DNA of 64,000 nucleotides from Ensifer adhaerens (GCA_900215285.1 OCMG01000003.1:124001-188000); one strand, 5' to 3'. Counted from the first letter of the stretch, positions 17,301-25,806 are shown. Numbers and translations are program-made. Notes: generated by a model not told the origin, from the letters alone.

Positions 17301-18851
17301 CCGGGGCATTTCCTCGGCCGGGATGCCCACCCCCGTATCCCAGACCTCGACCACCGCGGAACGACCGTCCGCAGATTGATGAACGGAAACCCCGATCTCC
17401 CCCTCCATCGTGAACTTGAACGCATTGGACAAGAGGTTCAGGATTACTTTCTCCCACATCTCGCGATCGATGAAGATGGGTTCGGAAAGCGCCTGGCAGT
17501 CTATTGCCAGCGTCAGTCCGGCCCGCTCTATGGCCGAACGGAAGCTCGCCGCGATATCGGCGGTGAATTCGCAGAGGTCGGTCGCCCGGTATGTGGCACG
17601 GACACGCCCCGCCTCGATCCGCGAGAAATCGAGAAGGCTGTTGACCAGCCGCAAGAGGCGGCTTCCGTTGCGATGGGCAAGTTCCACCTGAGAACGCATC
17701 TGCTCGAGCGGCATGTGCCCTGAAAGCGCGTCCTCAAGCGGCCCCAGCATCAGGGTCAACGGTGTGCGGAACTCATGGGAGACGTTTGAGAAGAAGGCTG
17801 TCTTTGCACGATCGAGCTCCGCAAGCGCCTCGACGCGCCGCCGCTCTTCCTCATAGGCATCGGCATTGGCGATAGCGGAAGCGATCTGGCCGGCCGCGAG
17901 GTCGAGGAAGCCCCGGTAGTTCTCATCGAACTGGCGATATGGGCTCAGACCCACCACCAGCACACCCGCCCTGCCCGTATCCCCCGAAGGCTGCACCGGG
18001 AGAATGGCTGCCTGCTTGCTTTCGAGATCCCACGCACCCTTCGGCGGAGCACCCGGAAGAAACGCCGCAATATCGTCGACGACCAGCGGCTGGTGCTCGT
18101 TCAGCACCTTGGAAATCGGCCAGGTTTGCGAATGCGGTATCGACTCCCCCCGATCCTCCGGCACACCGAACGAGGCCGCCAGGCTCACGTCCCGACCGTT
18201 GGCACAGGCGATGAAAAGCTGTGCGAAGGTCATGTCGTGCTGATTGGTGGCAAGCGCGCGGATGCTCCGATCACAGGCCTCCTGCCAGGATCGCGCATCG
18301 ACGGTGCGGGCAGCGAGTTCCCGCAACAGTCTCAGCTGCCGGTCGCCTATCACCCGTCTTGTGTCGTCAGTATTGGCACAAATGATGCCGCCCGGTGTGC
18401 CGTCATCGGTCGGAATGGGACTGTAGGAGAACGTGTAATACGTCTCCTCCGGATATCCGTGGCGCTCCATGATCAGGAGCTGTTCTTCCACATAGGTCCC
18501 TTCGACGCCTCCCATGGCAGTGGTCAGCATGGGCCCGATTTCCGGCCAGATTTCGCGCCAAACTCCGGCTGTCGGTCGCCCAAGCGCCCACGGGTGCTTG
18601 CCGCCGATAATGGATTTGTAGGCATCGTTATAGAGATAGATGAGCTGATCGCCCCAGCCGATCCAGATCGGCTGTCGCGACGTCAGCATGATGCGGACAG
18701 CGGTCTTCAGGCTTTGCGGCCAGGATTCGGGTGCGCCGAGAACCGTATTGCTCCAGTCATGCGCGCGAATGAGAGCACCCATCTCGCCGCCGCCCGCCAG
18801 AAAATTCAGATTGGTCGTCGCATTTGTCGTCTCGAGATGAGGCACACTCAT
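14355..18851 (-). CDS. Hybrid sensor histidine kinase with two kinase cores and two receivers
   Basis: A 1498-residue soluble signalling protein with no clear membrane segment. Order: PAS-like sensor (about 25-170), GAF (185-340), HisKA with SNVSHEFRTPL (His near 359), HATPase, receiver 1 (from about 650, Asp in LTDVMMPKLDG), PAS (about 780-900), GAF 2 (about 920-1085), second HisKA with GGVAHDFNNLL (His near 1140), HATPase 2, and receiver 2 at the C-terminus (FTDVVLPGRTG, Lys in LISKPF). I chose ATG 18851, after GGAGAG, over a TTG at 18872. It lies 42 bases after the single-domain response regulator gene and is probably co-transcribed with it. The signal is unknown. Confidence 0.93.
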   Translation of the reverse strand: MSVPHLETTNATTNLNFLAGGGEMGALIRAHDWSNTVLGAPESWPQSLKTAVRIMLTSRQPIWIGWGDQLIYLYNDAYKSIIGGKHPWALGRPTAGVWREIWPEIGPMLTTAMGGVEGTYVEEQLLIMERHGYPEETYYTFSYSPIPTDDGTPGGIICANTDDTRRVIGDRQLRLLRELAARTVDARSWQEACDRSIRALATNQHDMTFAQLFIACANGRDVSLAASFGVPEDRGESIPHSQTWPISKVLNEHQPLVVDDIAAFLPGAPPKGAWDLESKQAAILPVQPSGDTGRAGVLVVGLSPYRQFDENYRGFLDLAAGQIASAIANADAYEEERRRVEALAELDRAKTAFFSNVSHEFRTPLTLMLGPLEDALSGHMPLEQMRSQVELAHRNGSRLLRLVNSLLDFSRIEAGRVRATYRATDLCEFTADIAASFRSAIERAGLTLAIDCQALSEPIFIDREMWEKVILNLLSNAFKFTMEGEIGVSVHQSADGRSAVVEVWDTGVGIPAEEMPRLFDRFHRIEGTRGRSFEGSGIGLALVHELVTLHGGAISAKSIEGKGTTFTVTLPLGRAHLQSDKVIDENAHAAAVVSRSHEFVEEALRWLPDGADQQAASQISAFGLNALTVQGGAVENTGKRVLLADDNADMRSYVGRLLEAQGYQVVVAPDGEVALELARQRKPELILTDVMMPKLDGFGLLRAVRADERLAEVPVIMLSARAGEEAKVEGLDAGADDYLIKPFAARELVARVHSNIQMAEIRREAARAVFRSEQRFLMTQDRLSLALSTGRVAVFDWSVDSDRLAIQGTLAEVFGINPTDAEAGLPLQDFVARIDPRDVDTVLAVLGRSVETGEPCEAEYRVHGSGEERVVVARGRVETDSDGHKNMSGVVIDITAERRAARELEEQMRALSILNRTANAISGNLDQEKLVQAITDASVELSGAEFGAFFHNVVDEQGERYTLYSLSGVPREAFSQFPMPRNTEVFHPTFAGTEVVRSPDVTADLRYGKSAPYFGMPEGHAPVRSYMAVPVKSRSGEVIGGLFFGHSEAHMFDIRAEERVLALASQAAVAIDNAQLFHAAERELAQRRAAEEELQALNTTLEQRVADEIAERAKAEDALRQAQKMEAVGQLTGGVAHDFNNLLTVIIGGLDTIKRSKPGDEVRIGRAADMALQGAHRAASLTGRLLAFSRRQPLNPKPVDPNILVRDMNELLHRSIGEHIELEGVLAPRVWTIEADQNQLESAIINLAVNARDAMPAGGKLTIETANTALDESYTATDAEVVPGQYVMIAVSDTGTGMSTETLNRAFEPFYTTKEVGRGTGLGLSMVYGFVKQSGGHVTIYSEEGQGTTIKLYFPRYRGETDTKGAEADVFVPASSVGEVILVVEDNDDVRAYSTMILSELGYTVLEASECEAGLAIIKTEQRIDLLFTDVVLPGRTGKQLADEAAKIRPGLKVLFTTGYSRNAIVHQGRLDAGLELISKPFTFEQLATRVRDVIDRM

Positions 18852-18893
18852 CGGCACTCTCCGGCGGCTCAAGCATCGGGCATGATGAAAGCG

Positions 18894-19265
18894 TCAGGCT
18901 TGGGCAACCGCCTTGCGAAGGGCTGCGTCCAGTTCCTCTATCCGAAATGGCTTTGGAACGATCGGCATATGCCGAAGATCCTCGGGGACAGCACTCGCGT
19001 CATAGCCGCTCGATATGACGAACGGCAGTCCTTTCGCCATCAGGGCTGCAGCTACGGGAAAGACCTTTGTTCCACCGAGATTAAGATCGAGCAGGGCAAC
19101 ATCGAAGGAAACATTTTCATCTTCAACGGCCGACAGCGCTTCCGGGACTGAACGCGCTGTCCCTGACATCGTGCACCCAAGCTCCTCGAGCATCGACTCG
19201 ATCATCATGACAACAAGTTGTTCGTCTTCCACCACGAAGACGCGAACAGAGGTCGGAAAGCTCAT
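18894..19265 (-). CDS. Single-domain response regulator
   Basis: A 123-residue stand-alone receiver. The acidic pair is in VVEDEQ (about residues 11-16), the phospho-acceptor Asp is in ALLDLNLGG (near 60), and the conserved Lys is in IVPKPF. There is no output domain. I chose ATG 19265 because it follows GAGGGG and because a stress-sigma promoter at 19300-19324 places the RNA start between it and the longer alternative at 19301. Proteins of this kind in alphaproteobacteria pair with HWE or hybrid kinases in stress signalling. Its partner is plausibly the large hybrid kinase directly downstream. Confidence 0.88.
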   Translation of the reverse strand: MSFPTSVRVFVVEDEQLVVMMIESMLEELGCTMSGTARSVPEALSAVEDENVSFDVALLDLNLGGTKVFPVAAALMAKGLPFVISSGYDASAVPEDLRHMPIVPKPFRIEELDAALRKAVAQA

Positions 19266-19299
19266 ATGCCCCTCAACGAATTTGCGATAATCATGACGC

Positions 19300-19324
19300 A
19301 ACTTCCCAGCTTTCGGAAAGTTCC
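19300..19324 (-). promoter_or_regulatory. RpoE2/EcfG-type promoter
   Basis: On the minus strand GGAAC (19324-19320), 18 bases, then TT (19301-19300). This matches the general-stress sigma consensus described for Sinorhizobium (GGAAC-N18/19-TT). It lies 35 bases before the chosen response-regulator start at 19265. Confidence 0.6.
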
Positions 19325-19418
19325 ACCGCTACGGACCATTTCCTCTCGCAAGTGAAATTTCGCCTTTTCGAAGGATGTTCAGAGAGAGTTGGCGCTCCAC
19401 AATTCATCGCCACGTCGA

Positions 19419-21344
19419 TTACAGCATCTTGTCAATTACCGCCGCCAGTTGATCCTGTGTGTAGGGTTTTCCCAACCTCACCACATCGATTTCAACGCCG
19501 GGCGGCAAGTCCGCATAACCGGAGGCAAGCAAGACTGGCAAATCCGGAACCCGATCGCGTACCGCCTTCGCTAACTCCATCCCTGTCATGCCGGGCATCG
19601 AGTAATCGGTGATCAGAAGATCGAAATTCTCGCCGCTATCGATGATCTTGAGGGCGGCCTTGCCGGAATGGACTTCCACAACCTCATGACCGAGATCGAT
19701 CAACATATCTGTGGAACTCATCGCGATCAGAACGTCGTCATCGACCAGCAATATCCGCCTGGAAGCGCGGAGCCTCGGGCTCTTGTCAGTCGACGGAACA
19801 GGCTCTTGTTCTGCAGTATCCTCTTTCGCGACAGGGATCCACAATTCGGCTGTCGTCCCCTCGCCAATCGCACTGATCAGCTTCAAACCGCCGTTCATCT
19901 GCAGGGCCAAACCATGGACCATGGACAGGCCAAGGCCCGTGCCCTTTCCCAATTCCTTTGTCGAGAAGAAGGGCTCTATCGCTCTTTGCAGCGTCACCAG
20001 ATCCATGCCTTCGCCTTCATCGATGACGGACAGAACGACGTAGCGCCCCGGTGAAAGCGACTCTACCTCCGATCGCTGCGCGGCTTCCCTCAATTCGATG
20101 CGCACGGTACCGCCGTCCGGCATGGCGTCACGCGCGTTTACAGTCAGGTTAAGGAGCGCGAGCTCCACCTGATTTGCATCCGCCAAAACCGGTGGCAGTC
20201 GCTGTAGGTCGGCCAGTTCTATCGTAACCCTGGACCCTACCGAGCGCTGCAAAAGATCCTCCATATCGCGCACGAGCGCGTGGAGGTTTACCGGGGTCAC
20301 TTGAAGATCCTGCTTGCGGGCGAAGGCAAGCAGCCGCTGTGTGAGCGAGGCGCCGCGCTGCGCACCCTGCAGGGCGCCGTCGATCAGCCGTGTCGCCTTT
20401 GAATCGCCTGCGACGTGCTTGTTGAGGAGTTGAAGGTTGCCGAGCACGACCATCAAGAGATTGTTGAAGTCATGCGCGATCCCGCCCGTGAGCTGCCCGA
20501 TCGTCTCCATCTTCTGGGCCTGGCGAAGCTGCTCTTCCGCGCGTTCCCGCTGTTTGGCTTCAGTGAGGACAAGCCGATAGGCTTCCTGAAGCTCACGCGT
20601 TCGTTCAGCCACGCGCTCTTCCAGCACCTCATTGAGGCGGCGTTGCTGTTCTTCCGCCTCGACGCGCACGGTCACGTCCGCGCAAACGCCGACCAGCTTG
20701 ACCGGCACTCCGACGCGGTCGCGGTGGAGCTGCGCGCGGATTTCGGCCCAATGATCCGAGCCGTCGGGCCAGATCGTTCTGCAGACGAGGGCGTGGTCGG
20801 TTCCCGCCTCAATCGTTGCTGCGACGGCCAGCTTCATGGTCTCCATATCTTGCGGATGGAGGGCCTGCAGGAAATCCACGTAGGTGAAGCTTTCGCCCGC
20901 AGCGCGGCCAAAGATTTGCCTGCAGGCCGGCGACGTCGTCAAATCGTGGGTGGAAAGATCCATCTCCCATGTTCCCAGCCTTCCGGCTGCCAGCGCGGTC
21001 TGAAGGCGACGCTCACCCTCGTTGAGCGCTTCCATGCGCAAGGCCGCGTCATATTGCCGGCGCCGCGCCCGCGTGGCGGACCGGGCAACACTTACAAATG
21101 TGGTTGCGTGAAACGGCCTCTCGATGAAACTTGCGTTGCCGAGTATGTCAGACCAGCGGGCGGCGGCAGGATTGCGTTCCGGCCCACCGCCCCGGGCCGT
21201 CAGAATGATGAAGGGAAGGTCGGACCAACTTGGCTGGGCCTTGACCCAGGACGCGATCGGGCGCAGGTCCGCAGAATACAGAGCTTCCTCTGTCACAACG
21301 ACGAACGCGACACCGTCTCCCAGCCGAGACGCGAGTGCGTCCAA
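19419..21344 (-). CDS. Hybrid histidine kinase, N-terminally shortened
   Basis: A 641-residue kinase beginning with a TTG codon. It starts inside a degenerate receiver-like domain (VVVTEEALYSADL, SDLPFIILTARGGGP, IERPFHATTFVSVARSA). Then come a PAS domain (about 115-235), a coiled-coil linker, HisKA with GGIAHDFNNLL (His near 300), HATPase (GKGTGLGLSMVHGL) and a C-terminal receiver (LLVDDDVL, Asp in LITDYSMPG, Lys in RLGKPY). As I recall the family, homologues carry some 30-40 more residues at the N-terminus. Here the open frame continues upstream without a good start into the end of the LacI gene, only 40 bases away. The 5' end may have been cut by a rearrangement, or translation is coupled to lacI. 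Confidence 0.85.
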   Translation of the reverse strand: MDALASRLGDGVAFVVVTEEALYSADLRPIASWVKAQPSWSDLPFIILTARGGGPERNPAAARWSDILGNASFIERPFHATTFVSVARSATRARRRQYDAALRMEALNEGERRLQTALAAGRLGTWEMDLSTHDLTTSPACRQIFGRAAGESFTYVDFLQALHPQDMETMKLAVAATIEAGTDHALVCRTIWPDGSDHWAEIRAQLHRDRVGVPVKLVGVCADVTVRVEAEEQQRRLNEVLEERVAERTRELQEAYRLVLTEAKQRERAEEQLRQAQKMETIGQLTGGIAHDFNNLLMVVLGNLQLLNKHVAGDSKATRLIDGALQGAQRGASLTQRLLAFARKQDLQVTPVNLHALVRDMEDLLQRSVGSRVTIELADLQRLPPVLADANQVELALLNLTVNARDAMPDGGTVRIELREAAQRSEVESLSPGRYVVLSVIDEGEGMDLVTLQRAIEPFFSTKELGKGTGLGLSMVHGLALQMNGGLKLISAIGEGTTAELWIPVAKEDTAEQEPVPSTDKSPRLRASRRILLVDDDVLIAMSSTDMLIDLGHEVVEVHSGKAALKIIDSGENFDLLITDYSMPGMTGMELAKAVRDRVPDLPVLLASGYADLPPGVEIDVVRLGKPYTQDQLAAVIDKML

Positions 21345-21384
21345 CGTCGGGGCCGCCTCTGACCTGAGGCCAGGCCTGCCCGGG

Positions 21385-22416
21385 TCAGGAACCGGAAATC
21401 GGTGCCTGAAGCGACTTTCCTGGCACGAAGCTCAACGGCACGATCTCGCCACGCCGACGACGGATTTCCTCGTCGGGAGACAGAAGATCGAGCACTGTTT
21501 CGCCAAGCCGGGTGCCAAGTGCATCCAGATCGAGCCGGAAACAGGCCGGCGCCGGATTGAGGAAACGCATCAGCGGGTTTTCTCGGAAGGCAACGAGCGA
21601 AATGTCCTTGCCCGGCTCGACCCCCATGTCGGAAAAGGCTGCATAGACGCCGGCCGCCGTGACCTCCGAACAGAGCAGCAAGGCCGTCGGCCGCTGCGCC
21701 ATCCCTGCCACCTGCTTGCCCAGGCTGAAGCCGCCGATTTCACTTGTCGGGACGCGAATGATGAGGCTCTCGTCCACGGGGAGGCCCGCCTCTGCGAGAC
21801 CTGCCAGGTAACCAGCCTTATAGTGATAGCCGAGCGCCACGTCATTATCCGGCAAACCCACGGCAATCCGCCTGTGGCCAAGCTTGACGGCCTCCTGCAC
21901 GGAACGGCGCGCCACGCCTTCGAAGTCAAGGTCGATCCAGGAGTAGTTGCCGGGCGTTTCGCTACGGCCGAGCGTCATGAAAGGCAACTTCGACTTCGCC
22001 AGCTGCGCAATGCGGTGATCGACGCGGCGCGTGGCAGTCATCACCAGCGCATCGACGATGCCGCGGGCGATGACGCGCGACAGGAACTCGACCGGGTCGT
22101 CCGCAGAGTGACAGGGCAGGATCACCAGATCGTAGCGCTGTTCAGCGAGATAGAGGTTCATCGCATCCAGCACGACATAGAAGAACTGGTCCCCCGCCTG
22201 ATGCGCGGGGTGACCTGTTTCGATCACAAAGCCGATCGTGTTCGTCGCGCCGCGCCGCAGTGAGCGCCCCGACTGGTTGGCGACGTAGCCGAGTTCTGTG
22301 GCGGCTCTCAGAACCTTTTCAAGCGTTTCCGGATGCACGCCCGGCCGGTTGTTGAGCGCGCGCGACACTGTCCCGATGGAAATATTGAGATGATCGGCCA
22401 GCCGGCGGATGTTCAT
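21385..22416 (-). CDS. LacI-family transcriptional regulator
   Basis: A 343-residue repressor. The helix-turn-helix is at the very N-terminus when ATG 22416 is used (IRRLADHLNISIGTVSRALN, hinge around QSGRSLRRG). A TTG at 22476 would add 20 residues and run through the control region, so I rejected it. The sugar-binding domain occupies about 60-335. It diverges from the oxidoreductase/transporter operon at 22542, and two LacI-type operators lie between, so it very probably represses that operon and itself. The hybrid kinase gene follows on the same strand. Confidence 0.92.
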   Translation of the reverse strand: MNIRRLADHLNISIGTVSRALNNRPGVHPETLEKVLRAATELGYVANQSGRSLRRGATNTIGFVIETGHPAHQAGDQFFYVVLDAMNLYLAEQRYDLVILPCHSADDPVEFLSRVIARGIVDALVMTATRRVDHRIAQLAKSKLPFMTLGRSETPGNYSWIDLDFEGVARRSVQEAVKLGHRRIAVGLPDNDVALGYHYKAGYLAGLAEAGLPVDESLIIRVPTSEIGGFSLGKQVAGMAQRPTALLLCSEVTAAGVYAAFSDMGVEPGKDISLVAFRENPLMRFLNPAPACFRLDLDALGTRLGETVLDLLSPDEEIRRRRGEIVPLSFVPGKSLQAPISGS

Positions 22417-22427
22417 TGCGCATGCCT

Positions 22428-22441
22428 CGTAAACGTTTCCA
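22428..22441. promoter_or_regulatory. LacI-type operator, imperfect copy
   Basis: CGTAAACGTTTCCA, matching the perfect palindrome at 22481-22494 in 11 of 14 positions. Its centre is 53 bp from that of the perfect copy, about five helical turns. It overlaps the leader of the LacI gene. Confidence 0.6.
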
Positions 22442-22450
22442 AGGAATCTC

Positions 22451-22494
22451 TTGACACGTCTCAAGTCCCATGACAACTTTCGTAAACGTTTACG
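22451..22494 (+). promoter_or_regulatory. Promoter and operator of the oxidoreductase operon
   Basis: A perfect -35 TTGACA at 22451-22456 with a weak -10 (CAACTT, 22474-22479) after 17 bases. The perfect palindrome CGTAAACGTTTACG (22481-22494) lies directly over the expected transcription start, the classic place for LacI-type repression. Confidence 0.65.
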
Positions 22495-22541
22495 AGCCGA
22501 CTGCGACGGAGGAAGCGCGGCGTTCTGGGAGGAGATCTGGT

Positions 22542-23573
22542 ATGCTGACCGCCGTCATGGCGGGGTGCGGAGCTATGTCCGATGGCTGGCTCACCGCGCT
22601 TCGTGAAATTCCCTTTCTGAAAGACAATGTACGGCTCGTCGGCATGGTCGATCTCGACCCGGAAGTCGCCGTGCGCCGCGCCGAAAAGCATGGGCTCGGC
22701 GGCATCTCCGTCAGCGCCGACTTGTCTGACATGCTGGCGCAGCTGAAGCCCGACCTTCTCTTCGATCTGGTCGTGCCGCCTGCCCGCTTCGGCGTGGTCG
22801 AGGCAGGCCTTGCCGCCGGTTGCCATGTGCTGTCGGAAAAGCCGATGGCCAATACGCTCGATGAAGCCAAGGCGCTGGTCGAGCTTGCGGCCAAGTCCGG
22901 CAAGATCCACGCCGTCATCCAGAACCGCCGCTTCCTTGCCGGCATCCGCCGCGCCAAGGCGCTGATCGAGGCCGGCACGCTCGGCGACCTCACCGCCGTC
23001 CATGTCGATTTCTTCATCGGCGCGCATTTCGGCGGCTTCCGCGATGCGATGGAGCATGTGCTGCTGCTCGACATGGCGATCCACACATTCGACGCCGCCC
23101 GTTACCTCATCAATCGCAAGCCCGTTTCCGTCTATTGCCGGGAGATGAATCCCAAGGGCTCCTGGTATGCCCATGGCGCAGCGGCAGACGCCCTGTTCGA
23201 CTTCGAGGACGGCGTCGCCATGACCTATCGCGGCTCGTGGTGCGCGGAAGGCGCGAACACTGCCTGGGAAGCCACGTGGCGGATCATCGGCACGAAGGGC
23301 ACGCTGCTTTGGGATGGCAACGAGGGCTTCGAGGCCCATGTCGTGGCCGGCGACGAAGGCTTCTTCCGCCCGCTTGAAGCCGTTGAAGTGCCACCGCTGA
23401 CCGAACCGCTGATCCAGGGCCATGGCGGCGTGATCGCCGATTTCGTTCGGTCGGTCCTGTCCGGCGGCACCCCGCTCACCGTCGGCTCCGACAATATCCA
23501 GAGCCTCGCCATGGTGGCCGCCGCCATCGAGAGCGCCAATGCGGGCGAGAAGCGCCGCGTCGATTTGACTTGA
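22542..23573 (+). CDS. Gfo/Idh/MocA-family oxidoreductase
   Basis: A 343-residue NAD(P)-dependent sugar oxidoreductase. The Rossmann start AGCGAMSDGW is at about residues 7-16 and the family motif SEKPMANT near residue 105. The C-terminal alpha/beta domain follows. I chose ATG 22542, preceded by GGGAGGAG, not the upstream frame start at 22470 that overlaps the operator. It is the first gene of a six-gene operon with a TIM-barrel isomerase and a complete sugar importer. Such oxidoreductase/isomerase pairs act on inositols, 3-keto sugars and anhydrosugars; which applies here is not visible. Confidence 0.9.
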   Translation: MLTAVMAGCGAMSDGWLTALREIPFLKDNVRLVGMVDLDPEVAVRRAEKHGLGGISVSADLSDMLAQLKPDLLFDLVVPPARFGVVEAGLAAGCHVLSEKPMANTLDEAKALVELAAKSGKIHAVIQNRRFLAGIRRAKALIEAGTLGDLTAVHVDFFIGAHFGGFRDAMEHVLLLDMAIHTFDAARYLINRKPVSVYCREMNPKGSWYAHGAAADALFDFEDGVAMTYRGSWCAEGANTAWEATWRIIGTKGTLLWDGNEGFEAHVVAGDEGFFRPLEAVEVPPLTEPLIQGHGGVIADFVRSVLSGGTPLTVGSDNIQSLAMVAAAIESANAGEKRRVDLT

Positions 23574-23587
23574 AAGAGGAACCTCCC

Positions 23588-24520
23588 ATGACCAATCCCG
23601 CAAAAGCGATCCGCATCGGCACCATGGTCGCCGCCCATGGCGGACAGGCGGCCGAGCGCATCGCGCAGATCGCCGATCTCGGCTTCGAAAGCTTCGAGCC
23701 CTTCTTCTGGCAGACCACCAACGGGCAGAACCTTGCCGATCTCGGCAAGCGTTGCGTGGAGGCCATCGGCGACCGCGACATCACGATCTCGACGCTCGGC
23801 ATGTTCGGCAATCCGCTGGAAACCGAGAAGATGGATCTGGAGACGCTGCAGGGCTGGAAGGATTGCATCGACAATGCCCATCATTTCGGCGCCACCTGCG
23901 TCGCCGGCTTCACCGGCCGCATCCGTAACAAGCCGCTGACGGATAGCCTGCCGCGCTATCGCAAAATCTGGAGCGATCTCGCCAAGCGCGCCGCCGACAA
24001 GGGCGTGAAGATCGCCTTTGAGAACTGCGCCATGGACGGCAACTGGCAGACCGGGGACTGGAATATTGCCCACAACCCGGACGCCTGGGAGCTGATGTTC
24101 AACGAGACGCCGGACGACAATCTGGGTCTCGAATGGGAGCCCTGCCACCAACTGGTCTATCTCATCGACCCGCTGCCGCAGATCCGCAAATGGGCCAAGA
24201 AAATATTCCATGTTCACGGCAAGGATGCGACCGTGCGCTGGGATGTGGTGCGCGAGCACGGCATTTTCGGCAAGCACCCCTTCGTCTTCATGCGCACGCC
24301 GGGCTTCGGCGACAGCAACTGGACCGACATCATCAGCGAGCTTCGTCTCGGCGGTTACACCGGTGCCATCGACATCGAAGGCTGGCATGACCCGGTCTAT
24401 CGGGACGCGCTGGAAATGACCGGCCAGGTGCGGGCGCTCAACTATTTGAAAGACTGCCGCGGCGGCGATTTCGTCGACATCACGGCGCAATATGAAGGCG
24501 GCGATCCGTCGCTTTTGTGA
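23588..24520 (+). CDS. Sugar isomerase/epimerase, TIM-barrel family
   Basis: A 310-residue xylose-isomerase-like TIM barrel. Probable metal ligands lie in IAFENC (Glu), LGLEWEPCHQ (Glu, His), FHVHGKDATV (His, Asp) and AIDIEGWHDP (Glu). I chose ATG 23588 after AAAGAGGA; the alternative TTG at 23570 overlaps the previous stop. It follows the oxidoreductase by 14 bases. Together they could carry out oxidation and then isomerisation or beta-elimination of a sugar imported by the following transporter. Confidence 0.85.
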   Translation: MTNPAKAIRIGTMVAAHGGQAAERIAQIADLGFESFEPFFWQTTNGQNLADLGKRCVEAIGDRDITISTLGMFGNPLETEKMDLETLQGWKDCIDNAHHFGATCVAGFTGRIRNKPLTDSLPRYRKIWSDLAKRAADKGVKIAFENCAMDGNWQTGDWNIAHNPDAWELMFNETPDDNLGLEWEPCHQLVYLIDPLPQIRKWAKKIFHVHGKDATVRWDVVREHGIFGKHPFVFMRTPGFGDSNWTDIISELRLGGYTGAIDIEGWHDPVYRDALEMTGQVRALNYLKDCRGGDFVDITAQYEGGDPSLL

Positions 24521-24570
24521 GGAGGAGGCCGGGCGACCGGCGACATAATCATGATCAAAGGAGGAGTATC

Positions 24571-25779
24571 ATGAATATTGCAAAGCTGATGGGCGCGGTC
24601 GCGCTTGCCGCGCTGTCGACGCCCGCCTGGGCGGAGCCGGTGACCATCAATCTGTGGACCGTCGACCGGCCCGGCGAATATCACTACAAGATGGCCGAGG
24701 AGTTTTCGGCCAAGAACCCCGACATCAAGGTAAACGTCCGTTCGGTCCAGTTTCCGGATATGGTCAACGAACTGGCCAAGGCCATGGCGACCGGCGAAGC
24801 CCCGGACGTGACCTATATCGATAACCCGGACGTCGCGCTCTTTGCCTCGCGCAAGCTGCTGCTCGACCTGAAGCCGATGATCGACAAGAGCTCGGTCATC
24901 AAGCTCGACACGATTTATCCCGGTCCGCTCGCCTCAGTGAGCTACAAGGGCGGCGTCTACGGCATTCCGCGCGGCGCCAACACGATTGCGCTCTATTATA
25001 ACGCCGACATGTTCAAGGCCGCAGGTCTCGATCCCAACAAGCCGCCGCAGACCTGGGATGAGCTTTACGCAGATGCCAAGAAGCTGACGAACAAGGAGAA
25101 GGGCATTTACGGCCTTGCCTTCTCGGCAGCAGCTTCGGAAGAAGGCACGTTCCAGTTCCTGCCCTGGCTGCAGATGGCGGGCGGCGACTATAACAAGGTC
25201 AACGTGCCGGGCGGCGTCGAGGCGCTGACGCTGTGGAAGAAGTTCATCGATGAGGGTCTGGCTTCCAAGGACACGCTGATCCGCGGACAATGGGATTCCA
25301 CCGGCACGTTCAATGCCGGCAACGCCGCCATGGACATTTCCGGCCCGTGGGAACTGCCGCGCATGAGCAAGGATGCGAAGTTCGATTTTCGCGTTGCTCT
25401 TCTCCCTGTGCCGAAAGAAGGCGCCCCCCGCGCGTCTGCGCTGGGCGAAGGCGACAATGTGATCGTTGCCAACTCCAAGCACCCGAAGGAAGCCTTCCGC
25501 TTCATCGAATACATGTACGAGCAGATGCCGCGCGTGTGGAACGAGTTCGGCTACATGCCGGCCTATCCGGTGAAGGTTGACGACCCGAAATATCCGCAGG
25601 CTTACGCGATCTTCAACGAGTCCATGAAGTTCGCGCGCAATCGCGGCCCGAGCCCGGATTGGGCAAAGATCTCCAAGGCGATCCAGACGGCCATCCAGAC
25701 CACGCTGACCGGCCAATCCTCCCCGGAAAACGCGTTGGCGGCGGCCCAGAAATCCATCGACGGAGTTCTGAGCAAATAA
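24571..25779 (+). CDS. Sugar ABC transporter binding protein, family 1
   Basis: A 402-residue extracellular family 1 binding protein. ATG 24571 follows GGAGGAG; a longer frame from 24517 has no support. A Sec signal peptide ends at PAWAEPV (about residue 20). Typical features are VTYIDNPDVALFASR and YGIPRGANTIALYYN. It belongs to the operon 22542-28889 and is followed by a strong hairpin and then a repeat element before the permease genes. Confidence 0.92.
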   Translation: MNIAKLMGAVALAALSTPAWAEPVTINLWTVDRPGEYHYKMAEEFSAKNPDIKVNVRSVQFPDMVNELAKAMATGEAPDVTYIDNPDVALFASRKLLLDLKPMIDKSSVIKLDTIYPGPLASVSYKGGVYGIPRGANTIALYYNADMFKAAGLDPNKPPQTWDELYADAKKLTNKEKGIYGLAFSAAASEEGTFQFLPWLQMAGGDYNKVNVPGGVEALTLWKKFIDEGLASKDTLIRGQWDSTGTFNAGNAAMDISGPWELPRMSKDAKFDFRVALLPVPKEGAPRASALGEGDNVIVANSKHPKEAFRFIEYMYEQMPRVWNEFGYMPAYPVKVDDPKYPQAYAIFNESMKFARNRGPSPDWAKISKAIQTAIQTTLTGQSSPENALAAAQKSIDGVLSK

Positions 25780-25806
25780 GGCCTGATGTCGATCGCCTTG
25801 TGAAAC

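Noticed and set aside
21385..22476. TTG start for the LacI gene at 22476
   Set aside because: It would place 20 residues ahead of the helix-turn-helix and translate through an operator; ATG 22416 gives the normal LacI N-terminus.
22461..24490. Minus-strand open frames opposite the oxidoreductase and isomerase genes
   Set aside because: Both overlap genes with full catalytic motifs; the antisense translations show only low-complexity charged sequence.
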